From Roseomonas sp. (GTDB lineage Bacteria > Pseudomonadota > Alphaproteobacteria > Acetobacterales > Acetobacteraceae), in NCBI GenBank assembly GCA_020249435.1, contig JADCFQ010000007.1:371221-435220 (forward strand): 64,000 nucleotides of DNA. Reading direction: 5' to 3'. The notes under the pieces are model-generated. The model saw only the letters and a list, made by a program, of their open reading frames with translations. It was not told the DNA's origin and ran no database searches. The stretch's first letter is position 1. Every line of letters starts with the position of its first letter. Positions 42,114 to 50,041 of the stretch are shown here, one piece after another. The position numbers and the translations under genes were made by a program.

Positions 42114-43373
42114 TCACTTCTCCTTGGCAATTCCGGCGGTGGCGAGCACCGCATCAGCCAAAACGCGCAAGCCCGCTTCGGCCCAGGCCGGCGTGATGCT
42201 TTCCGCTTCATTATGGCTAATGCCACCATGGCAGGGGCAGAAAATCATCGCCGCCGGCACGCGCCGCGCCACATAAACCGCGTCATGCCCGATGCCGGTT
42301 GGCATATCCATATGCGGCAGGCCAAGGCGCTGCGCTGCATCACGCACACGCCCGACCAAGGCATTGTCAAACGGCGTCAAAGGCGATCGCCAGAAATCCG
42401 TGATGGTGATGGCAACACCGCGCGCCGCCGCCAATGCCGCTGCCTTGGCGCGAATTTCTTCGCCCATGCGCGCGAGCAGCGCCGGATCACCATGGCGCGT
42501 ATCAATGCTGAACCAGATGCGCGACGGCGCGATGTTGCGGCTATCGGGATAGACCGTAAGGCGCCCGACTGTCGCGCGGCCCGGTTCACCAGCAGCACTC
42601 ACAGCACGCAGCGCAATCTCCTCAATCGCTGCCATCAATGGGGCTGCGGCCATCATGGCATCGCGCCGCCCGGCCATGGGGGAACCGCCATGGGATTCAG
42701 CGCCTTCGATGGTGACCTCATACCAGGCTTGCGCCAGGGCATGCGTCACCACGCCAATATCCTTGCCGGCATTTTCCAACAGCGCGCCCTGTTCGATATG
42801 CAATTCGAAATAGGCGCCAAGATCGGTCAGTGCTGCCGGATCAGCATCACCGCGCCAGCCGATGCGCGCCAGTTCCTCGCCGAAGGCCTTGCCGTCAGTA
42901 TCACGCAAGGCGAGAACATCCGCCTCAGCGAAAATCCCCATCGCTGCGCCGCTGCCCATCATGGGGGGTGAAAAACGCGCCCCTTCCTCATTGGTCCAAT
43001 TGATCAGCACCAGGGGCGCTTCGGTTTCAATGCCGGCTTCATGCAGCGCGCGCAGCACTTCAAGCCTGGCCAATACGCCAAGCGGGCCATCAAACTTGCC
43101 GCCGGTGGGTTGCGTATCCAAATGGCTGCCCATGGCGACCGGTTTGCGCGTGGGATCACGCCCTTCGCGGCGCAGCACCATATTGCCGAGGCGATCAACG
43201 GAAAGCGTGCACCCAATCGCCTCCCCCCAGCGGCGCAGCAAATGGCGGCCTTCGGAATCAAGGTCCGTCAGCGTCTGCCGATTACAGCCGCCCTTGGGCG
43301 TGCCGCCAATCTTGGCAAGTTCCATCAGGCTATCCCAAAGCCGGGCGCCGGAAAGGGGCAGGTTGGTGGTCAT
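42114..43373 (-). CDS. M20-family Zn hydrolase, N-carbamoyl-L-amino-acid hydrolase/allantoate amidohydrolase type
   Basis: Di-metal amidohydrolase of 419 aa. Metal and active-site stretches: GSHLDTQPTGGKFDGPLGV (His, Asp), NEEGARFSPPMMGS (Glu pair), the His of ELHIEQGALLE, and GIGHDAVYVARRVPAAMIFCPCHGGISHNEAE at the C-terminus. The set matches the HyuC/allantoate amidohydrolase branch, which removes a carbamoyl group from N-carbamoyl-L-amino acids or ureides. The ATG at 43373 overlaps the upstream M20 gene by 4 bp. It probably works with its operon partners on an N-substituted amino acid. Confidence 0.87.
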   Translation of the reverse strand: MTTNLPLSGARLWDSLMELAKIGGTPKGGCNRQTLTDLDSEGRHLLRRWGEAIGCTLSVDRLGNMVLRREGRDPTRKPVAMGSHLDTQPTGGKFDGPLGVLARLEVLRALHEAGIETEAPLVLINWTNEEGARFSPPMMGSGAAMGIFAEADVLALRDTDGKAFGEELARIGWRGDADPAALTDLGAYFELHIEQGALLENAGKDIGVVTHALAQAWYEVTIEGAESHGGSPMAGRRDAMMAAAPLMAAIEEIALRAVSAAGEPGRATVGRLTVYPDSRNIAPSRIWFSIDTRHGDPALLARMGEEIRAKAAALAAARGVAITITDFWRSPLTPFDNALVGRVRDAAQRLGLPHMDMPTGIGHDAVYVARRVPAAMIFCPCHGGISHNEAESITPAWAEAGLRVLADAVLATAGIAKEK

Positions 43374-44665
43374 GATGCTTTCTCCACCCCGCACCATTCG
43401 GCCATGGTGAGGGCGATGGTGCGGGTAATGTCATGCATGGATTGCAGGCCGACACTTTCATCAATGCCGTGAATATTCTCGGCATCGGGGCCGAAGCACG
43501 CCACCGGCACGCCCTGATGCAACACGAAATGCCGTCCATCGGTCAGCCCTGCGGAAGGATAATCGCGCAAGGCACCGCCAGAGACATCGGTGAAATGCCG
43601 CTTGGCCATGCGCACAATCGGCGCCTGCATGTCGAAGACGCAGGGCTCGGCCATGAAGCCCTTGAATTCCAGCTTGATCTTGGCGCCGCGCAGCTTTTCA
43701 TCCGCGCCCGCTGCCGCGACCAGCTTTTCGATATCGGCTTTCACGGCGGCAGCGCTATTGCCCATCATGACACCAACGCGCAGCCCGATCCGCGCACGTG
43801 TGGGCACGGAAGAATTCCATTCGCCGCCTTCAATGGTGCCAAGGTTTACATTCACCGGATGGTTCACGCCATGGAAGGACGCGTGGATGTTTTCGGCGCG
43901 GTTCATCCGGGCCTCATATTCCTTGAAATAGCCGGCGATGGTGGCAGCGGCTTCAATGGCATTCAGCCCAGCCTGCATATCGCGCACATGGGCGGGGCGA
44001 CCGGAAACCGTCACCCAGGCCCACACCACGCCGACTTCCGCGCTATACACGGCGGGCAGGCCAGGGCCTGGTTCGGGGATGATCACCGCATCCGTCGGTG
44101 GCAGCGCCAGCATGGCGGCCAGCGCACCATTGCCGGTGCATTCTTCTTCAATCACTGAATGCATCTGCACCTGTGCCGCCGGCTGCAAGCCAGCGCGTTT
44201 CAAGGCGCGAAAGGCAGTGACGTAAGATATGATGCCCGCTTTCATATCACCCGCGCCACGGCCATACATGCGGCCATCGCGAATACTGGGCTCATAAGGC
44301 GGAGTTTCCCACATATCCGCCGCACCTTCCGGCACCACATCCACATGGCCTTGCAGCGTCAGGCTTTTTCCCTTGGCGTCGCGCGGCGTGAAGACCGCAA
44401 CGACATTATCCCGCCCCTCATAGGAAATCAGCGGCGGCGAAAAACCGGGATGGCCTTCAAGCGCGCTCGGCACGGTTGGAATGCGTTGAGGTGCGAGGCC
44501 AAGCCCCTCATAAATCCGCGCCATTTCATTGAGCGCCGAAGCCTCATTCCCAAGCGTTGACGGGCAGCGCACGAGGCGTGAGAGCAAGGCGATGCTTTCC
44601 GCCTGCAGCTCATCCACCGCTGCCAGAATGGCGCGCCGTGCGCCGGGGTCCAGGGGTTGCGTCAA
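43370..44665 (-). CDS. M20 family ArgE/DapE-type deacylase
   Basis: Di-zinc deacylase of 431 aa with LTLQGHVDVVPEG (His, Asp), YGRGAGDMKAGIISY, SVIEEECTGNGAL (Glu pair) and the C-terminal GVPVACFGPDAENIHGIDE with the last ligand. It hydrolyses N-acyl amino acids or peptides. The start is TTG at 44665 with AAGGA 7 nt ahead. It leads a three-gene minus-strand operon (M20, carbamoylase, M81) and is divergent from the histone-deacetylase-like gene across 103 bp. Confidence 0.87.
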   Translation of the reverse strand: MTQPLDPGARRAILAAVDELQAESIALLSRLVRCPSTLGNEASALNEMARIYEGLGLAPQRIPTVPSALEGHPGFSPPLISYEGRDNVVAVFTPRDAKGKSLTLQGHVDVVPEGAADMWETPPYEPSIRDGRMYGRGAGDMKAGIISYVTAFRALKRAGLQPAAQVQMHSVIEEECTGNGALAAMLALPPTDAVIIPEPGPGLPAVYSAEVGVVWAWVTVSGRPAHVRDMQAGLNAIEAAATIAGYFKEYEARMNRAENIHASFHGVNHPVNVNLGTIEGGEWNSSVPTRARIGLRVGVMMGNSAAAVKADIEKLVAAAGADEKLRGAKIKLEFKGFMAEPCVFDMQAPIVRMAKRHFTDVSGGALRDYPSAGLTDGRHFVLHQGVPVACFGPDAENIHGIDESVGLQSMHDITRTIALTMAEWCGVEKAS

Positions 44666-44768
44666 GTTTCAGTCCTTCCGCGACAACGGCAAGACGCTAG
44701 CCAGCCCAGCCAGGGCCAGCAAGCGCGGCGGCTTCGCAGACAGGGCAAAACTGGTTAGCCTTTGCCGC

Positions 44769-45806
44769 ATGAAAACCTTCGCCCATCCGGACCATGCCGG
44801 GCATCAACCGGCGTTCTTTTTGATTCGCGGGCGCACGCGCGCGAATTTCGAAATCCCCGCCCGCGCGGCGGCGCTGGAAACGGCGCTGCATCGCCTTGGG
44901 CTTGCGCCAAGCATGCCCGATGCCATGCCGGTTGCCGCGCTGCACACCATTCATAGCGCGGATTACCTGAGTTTTCTGGCCGAAGCCGCGCGCGATTGGG
45001 CCGCACTTGCCGATGCGGGGCCAGAGGTGGTTGCGAATATGCACCCCTCGCCCGAGATGCTGGCGCAGGGTGCCGCTTCTTCGGATAGCATTGTTGCGCG
45101 TGCGGGTTGGTATATGGCCGATGCCGCCTGCCCGATTGGCCCCGGCACCTGGCAAGCGATTCAAGGGGCGGCGGCTTGCGCCTTGGCCGCCGCGCGCGAA
45201 GCGGCTGCGGGGCGGAGCGCCTATGCGCTTTGTCGTCCGCCTGGCCATCACGCATATGCCGCGCGCGCGGGTGGGCATTGCTATGTGAACAATGCCGCGC
45301 TCGCTGGACAGGCATTGATAGATGCCGGCGCGAAGCGCGTCGCGGTGCTGGATATTGATAGCCATCACGGCAATGGCACCCAGGGCATTTTCTGGGAACG
45401 CGGCGATGTGTTGACCATTTCCATCCATGGCGATCCTGATCGCTATTACCCCTGGTTTGTTGGCCGCACGCGCGAACGCGGTGCCGGCGCCGGTGATGGA
45501 CGCAATATGAATATGCCGCTTGCCATCGGCACAGGCGATGAGGGCTGGTTGGATGCCATTCGCTACGCCATGGCCGCGATCCGCGACCATAAGACGGATG
45601 CGCTGGTGCTGCCGCTTGGCTTTGATGCATCCGAACATGAACCGCTTGCCGCGCTGAAAGTGACAGCCTCTGGTTTTGCCCGCGCCGGCGCGATGATTGG
45701 GGGGCTCAAGCTGCCCACCGCCATCACGCAGGAAGGCGGCTATAATGTAGATGTCATCGGCGATTTATTGGAAGGCTTCCTGAAAGCCTGGGGAGATGCG
45801 GCATGA
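44769..45806 (+). CDS. Histone deacetylase family protein (acetylpolyamine amidohydrolase type)
   Basis: Zinc deacetylase of 345 aa. Catalytic and metal residues: RPPGHHAYAARAGGHCYVNNAAL (His pair), VLDIDSHHGNGTQGIFWERGDV (Asp/His ligands), LPLGFDASEHEP (second Asp ligand) and EGGYNVDVIG (catalytic Tyr). The length and loops fit the bacterial polyamine deacetylase branch, which removes acetyl groups from acetylputrescine or similar. It overlaps the M19 dipeptidase by 4 bp and is divergent from the M20/M81 operon. Confidence 0.9.
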   Translation: MKTFAHPDHAGHQPAFFLIRGRTRANFEIPARAAALETALHRLGLAPSMPDAMPVAALHTIHSADYLSFLAEAARDWAALADAGPEVVANMHPSPEMLAQGAASSDSIVARAGWYMADAACPIGPGTWQAIQGAAACALAAAREAAAGRSAYALCRPPGHHAYAARAGGHCYVNNAALAGQALIDAGAKRVAVLDIDSHHGNGTQGIFWERGDVLTISIHGDPDRYYPWFVGRTRERGAGAGDGRNMNMPLAIGTGDEGWLDAIRYAMAAIRDHKTDALVLPLGFDASEHEPLAALKVTASGFARAGAMIGGLKLPTAITQEGGYNVDVIGDLLEGFLKAWGDAA

Positions 45807-46792
45807 GCGAGGCGATCCACGCGGCGACGCTGACGCTTGATACCCATGTGGATATCAGGTGGCCCGACCCGCCCGACGCCACGCAGGAAACCGATCGCTG
45901 CGTTGATTTCCCGAAAATGCAGCGCGGCGGGCTGAAGGCTGTTGTCTTCATCGCCTATACGCCGCAAGGCCCGCGCGATGCTGCCGGCCATCAGGCCGCC
46001 GCTGATCGGGCCGAGGCGATGCTCCGCCATATCCGCACACGCGCCGATGGTGTTACTCGGCACTTCTGCGCCACTGCGGATCAATTGGAAGCAGCGCATC
46101 AGGCGGGTGCCCTGGCAGTGCTGAGCGCGGTTGAAAACGGCAATGCCATGGGGCGCGATTTGGCACGGCTGAAACTCTGGCGCGATCTCGGCGCGATTTA
46201 TCTGACGCTCACGCATGATGGCCATAATGATCTGGCCGATGCCGCACGGCCCAAACCGGCACTCGGCGATGGCACGGCGGAACATGGCGGGCTTTCTGAT
46301 CTGGGTCGGCAGGCGCTTGCCGAGATGAACCGCATCGGCCTGATCATTGATGTCTCTCACGCCGCGAAGTCTTCCATGATGCAGGCAGCCGAGCTTTCCC
46401 GCGCGCCGATTGTGGCGACGCATTCCTGCTGCCGCGCGCTATGCGATCATCCGCGCAATCTGGATGATGAGCAGTTGGATATGCTGCGGGCGAAGGGCGG
46501 CCTGGTGCAGATCACGGCACTTGATGCCTTTCTTCGCCCGCCGGGCGCGGATGGGAAATCCCCGGCCACGGTCGCCGATATGGTGGATCATGTGGATTAC
46601 GCGGTCAGGCGCATTGGGCTTGATCATGTTGGCCTGTCATCGGATTTCGATGGCGGCGGCGGCATTCCCGGCTGGGCCAATGCCGGGGAGACAGCGAACC
46701 TGACCGCCGAATTGCACCGCCGCGGCTATGGCGCGCGCGAGATTGATTTGCTCTGGTCCGGCAATTTTCGGCGGCTGATGCGGCGGGTGTAG
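45803..46792 (+). CDS. M19 family membrane-type dipeptidase
   Basis: Zinc dipeptidase of 329 aa, renal dipeptidase family. Metal ligands: DTHVDI at residues 14-19 (HxD), Glu in LSAVENGNAMG near 112, His in DVSHAAKSS near 185 and His in VATHSCCRALCDHPRNL near 207. DHVGLSSDFDGGGGIPG forms the C-terminal active-site wall. Members cleave dipeptides, including those with D-residues at the C-terminal side. No signal peptide is seen, so it is cytosolic. It is translationally coupled to the HDAC-like gene. Confidence 0.9.
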   Translation: MSEAIHAATLTLDTHVDIRWPDPPDATQETDRCVDFPKMQRGGLKAVVFIAYTPQGPRDAAGHQAAADRAEAMLRHIRTRADGVTRHFCATADQLEAAHQAGALAVLSAVENGNAMGRDLARLKLWRDLGAIYLTLTHDGHNDLADAARPKPALGDGTAEHGGLSDLGRQALAEMNRIGLIIDVSHAAKSSMMQAAELSRAPIVATHSCCRALCDHPRNLDDEQLDMLRAKGGLVQITALDAFLRPPGADGKSPATVADMVDHVDYAVRRIGLDHVGLSSDFDGGGGIPGWANAGETANLTAELHRRGYGAREIDLLWSGNFRRLMRRV

Positions 46793-46808
46793 GGGATGGC
46801 TGAAACAT

Positions 46809-46827
46809 AACTTATGGTTGTATTTCT
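46809..46827. promoter_or_regulatory. AT-rich site upstream of comM, shared with the ugd/upp region
   Basis: CTTATGGTTGTATTTCT in an otherwise GC-rich gap resembles two sites at 62252-62297 (consensus YTATGRTTRYATT). It is 26 bp before the comM start. A repressor or promoter element is possible. Confidence 0.4.
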
Positions 46828-46852
46828 ACGCTGAATGCGCCATTGATGTGGC

Positions 46853-48370
46853 ATGTCCATCGCCCGCATCGCCACCTTCGCCTTCGCCGGCATCGAAGCC
46901 CAGGCGGTCGAGGTACAGGTGCAAATCGCCCCAGGCCTGCCGGCCTTCCTTGTGGTGGGCCTGCCCGATAAGGCGGTTGCAGAAAGCCGGGAGAGGGTGC
47001 GCGCAGCCTTGCTCGGCCTTGGGCTTTCCATGCCGCCGAAGCGCGTGCTGGTGAATTTGGCACCGGCTGATATCACCAAGGAAGGCAGCCATTTCGATCT
47101 GCCCATAGCACTTGCCGTACTCGCCGCAATGGATGTGCTGCCGCGCGATGAATTGGCGGGCTTTGCCGCACTTGGTGAATTGTCGCTTGATGGCGCGATC
47201 ATGCCCGTGGCGGGTGTATTGCCGGCGGCGCTTGGCGCCTCGGGGCGCGACTTGGGGCTGATCTGCCCAGCCGTGCAGGGCGGGGAAGCCGCCTGGGCCG
47301 GGCAGATTGAAGTCCTCGCCGCACCTGATCTTCCCGCGCTGCTCAATCACTTCAAGGGCGTGCAGGTCTTGCGCGCGCCGGAAGCGCCGAAGCTGGATGC
47401 AGCGCCGCCCTCTGGCCCCTGCCTTTCCGATGTGAAGGGGCAGGAAACCGCAAAGCGCGCCTTGGAAATAGCCGCGGCGGGCGGGCACAACCTTTTGATG
47501 ATCGGCCCACCTGGCGGCGGCAAATCCATGCTCGCCGCGCGCCTGCCTGCGCTGCTGCCTGATCTTTCCCCGGCTGAGGCCTTGGAAGTGAGCCTGGTGC
47601 ATTCCATCGCGGGGCTGCTGCAAGGCGGGCGGTTGGTGACGCGCCCGCCCTTCCGGGAACCACATCATTCCGCTTCCATGCCGGCGCTGGTTGGCGGTGG
47701 ATCGCGCGCCAAGCCGGGCGAGATCAGCCTCGCGCATCGGGGTGTTTTGTTCCTGGATGAATGGCCGGAATTTCCGCGCCAGGCGCTGGAAGCCTTGCGT
47801 CAGCCGATGGAAACCGGGCGCACCACCATCAGCCGCGTGCATTCGCACGTGACCTATCCCGCGCGATTCCAGTGCATTGCGGCGATGAATCCCTGCCGTT
47901 GCGGCTATCTGGGGCAGCCGGGCCGCGAATGTGGCCGCGCGCCGCGTTGTGGTGAGGATTATCAAATGCGGCTTTCCGGCCCGCTTTTGGATCGGATGGA
48001 TATCACCATTGAAGTCATGCCGATTGCGCCCGCTGAATTGGCCCGCGCCCCGGCGGGTGAGGCAAGCGTCACCGTCGCCGCACGCGTGAAGGCAGCGCGT
48101 GCGGCGCAACGCGCGCGTTACGGCGCGGATGGCCCGCCGAATAATGCGGAAGCAAGCCTTGCCCAATTGCAGCAAGGCCTTGAGGCGGAGGCAGCAAATT
48201 TGCTTGAAGTGGCCGCGACACGCCTTGGGCTTTCGTCGCGTGGCCAGGTGCGCAGCCTGCGTGTGGCGCGGACCATCGCTGATCTGGCGGGCAGCGCCAT
48301 GATCCGCCGCGCGCATATCGCCGAAGCGCTCGCCTTTCGCCATCGCATGCCGGGAAGGGTTGCCGCCTAA
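46853..48370 (+). CDS. comM: YifB/ComM family Mg chelatase-like AAA ATPase
   Basis: ComM/YifB ATPase of 505 aa. The N-terminal Lon-like S5 domain (1-170) starts IARIATFAFAGIEAQAVEVQVQIAPGLPAFLVVGL. The AAA core has Walker A GPPGGGKSMLAARLP near 217, Walker B GVLFLDEWPEF near 298 and sensor GAMNPCRCGY. A C-terminal Mg-chelatase domain follows. In naturally competent bacteria ComM is a hexameric branch-migration helicase for integrating donor DNA. The usual LFLDELPEF reads LFLDEWPEF here. It overlaps the convergent GNAT gene by 4 bp. Confidence 0.93.
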   Translation: MSIARIATFAFAGIEAQAVEVQVQIAPGLPAFLVVGLPDKAVAESRERVRAALLGLGLSMPPKRVLVNLAPADITKEGSHFDLPIALAVLAAMDVLPRDELAGFAALGELSLDGAIMPVAGVLPAALGASGRDLGLICPAVQGGEAAWAGQIEVLAAPDLPALLNHFKGVQVLRAPEAPKLDAAPPSGPCLSDVKGQETAKRALEIAAAGGHNLLMIGPPGGGKSMLAARLPALLPDLSPAEALEVSLVHSIAGLLQGGRLVTRPPFREPHHSASMPALVGGGSRAKPGEISLAHRGVLFLDEWPEFPRQALEALRQPMETGRTTISRVHSHVTYPARFQCIAAMNPCRCGYLGQPGRECGRAPRCGEDYQMRLSGPLLDRMDITIEVMPIAPAELARAPAGEASVTVAARVKAARAAQRARYGADGPPNNAEASLAQLQQGLEAEAANLLEVAATRLGLSSRGQVRSLRVARTIADLAGSAMIRRAHIAEALAFRHRMPGRVAA

Positions 48371-48834
48371 AGCGATACTGTCGGATCAAGCCGCAGCACA
48401 TAGGAACGCCAAGGCGCGCGTGCGGCGATACGCTCATAAAGTGCGATGGCGGCCTGGTCTGTCTCCGGCACGATCCAGCGCAGATGCGACCAGCCGCGCG
48501 CAGCGCCAAGCGCGGCAAGCGCTTCAATCAAGGCTTGCGCGACACCCTGACGGCGCGCAGCGGGACCAACAAAAAGATCATCCAAGGCGCCGCAGCGCCG
48601 CGCAAAGACAATTTCAGGCAGGTCAAAGAACAGCGCGAAGCCAAGCGCTTCCCCATCACGAAAGGCGGCCAGGATTTCCGCGCGCGGGTCATTGGCGATC
48701 AGTTCCAGCACCGCTTTCGGCGAGGCCGGCGCTGCGCCCGCCAGATGCGGCGCCATCTCCGCGCCATAGGCGGCAAGCAATGGCAGCAGCACATGATGGT
48801 CCTGCGGCAACAACAAACGCGTCCTGAAGGGCAT
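48367..48834 (-). CDS. GNAT family N-acetyltransferase
   Basis: Acetyltransferase of 155 aa. The acetyl-CoA loop is LDDLFVGPAARRQGVAQALIEAL near residues 80-102 (the R-x-x-G-x-A motif), and the C-terminal strand ARGWSHLRWIVPETDQAAIALYERI is typical. The substrate (amine, antibiotic, protein N-terminus) is not evident. ATG 48834 is chosen because the reading frame above it starts only with TTG; a GGGGG site lies upstream. It overlaps comM at the stop codons and follows the histone-like gene on the same strand, but a terminator separates them. Confidence 0.85.
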   Translation of the reverse strand: MPFRTRLLLPQDHHVLLPLLAAYGAEMAPHLAGAAPASPKAVLELIANDPRAEILAAFRDGEALGFALFFDLPEIVFARRCGALDDLFVGPAARRQGVAQALIEALAALGAARGWSHLRWIVPETDQAAIALYERIAARAPWRSYVLRLDPTVSL

Positions 48835-48860
48835 CAAGCACAACCCCCTAAAAACACTTA

Positions 48861-48889
48861 GGGCGCCGCATGACTTGCATGCGACGCCC
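48861..48889 (-). terminator. Rho-independent terminator of the histone-H1-like gene
   Basis: On the minus strand a 12-bp stem (48889-48878 with 48872-48861, one U-G wobble) and a 5-nt loop are followed by TAAGTGTTTTT. In the plus direction the same position is a C-A mismatch, so the element suits the minus strand. Confidence 0.8.
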
Positions 48890-48912
48890 CAGTGCCGGGA
48901 TCCGGTAGCTAA

Positions 48913-49401
48913 TCAGCTCGCCGGAGTATCGGACGGCGCCGGAGCAGCAGCGGCAGCGGCCTTGCGGCGACGCGGCGCGGCGGCCTTCTTCGCGGCGGGC
49001 TTGCGGCCGGGCTTCTTCGCAGCAGCCTTCTTCGCAGCAGGCTTCTTCGCCGCGGCCTTCTTCGCAGCAGGCTTCTTCTTGGCGGCAACCTTCTTCGCGG
49101 CGGGCTTCTTCGCAGCAGCCTTCTTCGCAGCAGGCTTCTTGGCAGCAGCCTTCTTCGCGGCGGGCTTCTTCGCAGCAGCCTTCTTCGCAGCCGGCTTCTT
49201 CGCAGCAGCCTTCTTCGCAGCAGGCTTCTTCTTCGCAGCGGCCTTCTTCGCGGCCGGCTTCTTGGCAGCGGCCTTCTTCGCAGCCGGCTTCTTCGCAGCA
49301 GGCTTGCGCTTGGCCGGCGCCTTCTTCTTCGCCGCAGCCATGGCCATCGCCTGGGCGCGCGGGGTTTCTTCGGTTTCGGTAGTCTCGATGATATCAGTCA
49401 T
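48913..49401 (-). CDS. Histone H1-like Ala/Lys/Pro-rich DNA-binding protein
   Basis: Protein of 162 aa with an acidic start (TDIIETTETEET), an Ala/Met spacer and then about 20 tandem KKPAA/KKAAA units (residues about 24-140), ending with AAPAPSDTPAS. The composition matches bacterial histone-H1-like proteins (Hc1/AlgR3-type tails), which bind and compact DNA without sequence specificity. ATG 49401 follows GGAGAT; an upstream ATG (49419) is possible. It has its own terminator and a long untranslated upstream region, so it is a single-gene unit, perhaps growth-phase controlled. Confidence 0.87.
   Translation of the reverse strand: MTDIIETTETEETPRAQAMAMAAAKKKAPAKRKPAAKKPAAKKAAAKKPAAKKAAAKKKPAAKKAAAKKPAAKKAAAKKPAAKKAAAKKPAAKKAAAKKPAAKKVAAKKKPAAKKAAAKKPAAKKAAAKKPGRKPAAKKAAAPRRRKAAAAAAPAPSDTPAS
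49006..49330. repeat. In-gene tandem repeats encoding KKPAAKKAAA units
   Basis: About twenty imperfect 12-18-bp units of the type CTTCTTCGCAGCAGC occur in tandem inside the histone-like gene. Their near-identity makes unit gain or loss by slippage likely, so length may differ between strains. Confidence 0.85.
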
Positions 49402-49926
49402 CAGAGGATGAATCTCCATGTGTTCCTGTTGAAGGCGTTCATGGGAAGGCAGCGCTGGGCGCGGCAAATTCCCAATTCCAACCCGGGGTACAGCAGGTGG
49501 GGTCGGTAATGGCGGCGACGCGCGGATCCCGATGCGCGGACCGACAGGACTGAAAGTCTCCGCGAAGCGCAGCCGCCAACAGCATCACGGCGCGCGGCAT
49601 TCCAGCGCGGCGTGTTCCCCCTGGCCTCTCTCCCGCCCCTTGCACACGCCATCACGGCGGCTTGGGGTGGTGTGGAACCCTGATCGCGTGAAGCGAAGAG
49701 CCCCGTGAGTCTGCGGTCCATGGACCGTCCTTCCCTGCTGCGGCAATTCTGCCTTGCCGATCGCAGTACCTTCCCGCTTCACCGCGCCTTGCTTCAGGTG
49801 ATGCACCTGACCTGAGGGACGATTTTTCGCAGCGTTGAGGCAGTGCGAATCGCGCAAAAGAATCACGCGCAAAGCACGCTATCTTCATCATCATGAGTCG
49901 TGTCAACAAAATCCGTCACATTTCGC
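49402..49926. other. Gene-free region upstream of the histone-like gene
   Basis: About 525 bp without a credible gene: the open frames here are short and lack family features. It contains a 14-bp perfect palindrome CGGTCCATGGACCG (49714-49727) and TCAGGTG-ATG-CACCTGA (49794-49810). It may hold the promoter and leader of the histone-like gene, or an unrecognised small RNA. Confidence 0.5.
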
Positions 49927-49962
49927 AAAAAAAAATGCGCGCATCGCATCACGATGCGCGCA
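49927..49962 (-). terminator. Rho-independent terminator of prpC
   Basis: A perfect 11-bp stem TGCGCGCATCG / CGATGCGCGCA with a 5-nt loop is followed on the minus strand by nine Ts (49935-49927). It lies 80 bp after the prpC stop and ends the prpD-prpC transcript. Confidence 0.9.
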
Positions 49963-50041
49963 GTGTGACATGCATGCCGCGGTTTCAGGCTTTGCGGCGC
50001 GGCTTCACCATCTCTAAAAAAATGATGAAGACATCTGCAAA

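Noticed and set aside
49006..49330. CRISPR-like array suggested by regularly repeated 15-mers
   Set aside because: The repeats have no spacers and are in frame inside an Ala-Lys-Pro-rich coding sequence.
48875..49411. Plus-strand frame rich in AAFFAAGF opposite the histone-like gene
   Set aside because: It is the mirror of the Lys/Ala repeat; a Phe/Ala repeat protein of this kind is an artefact.
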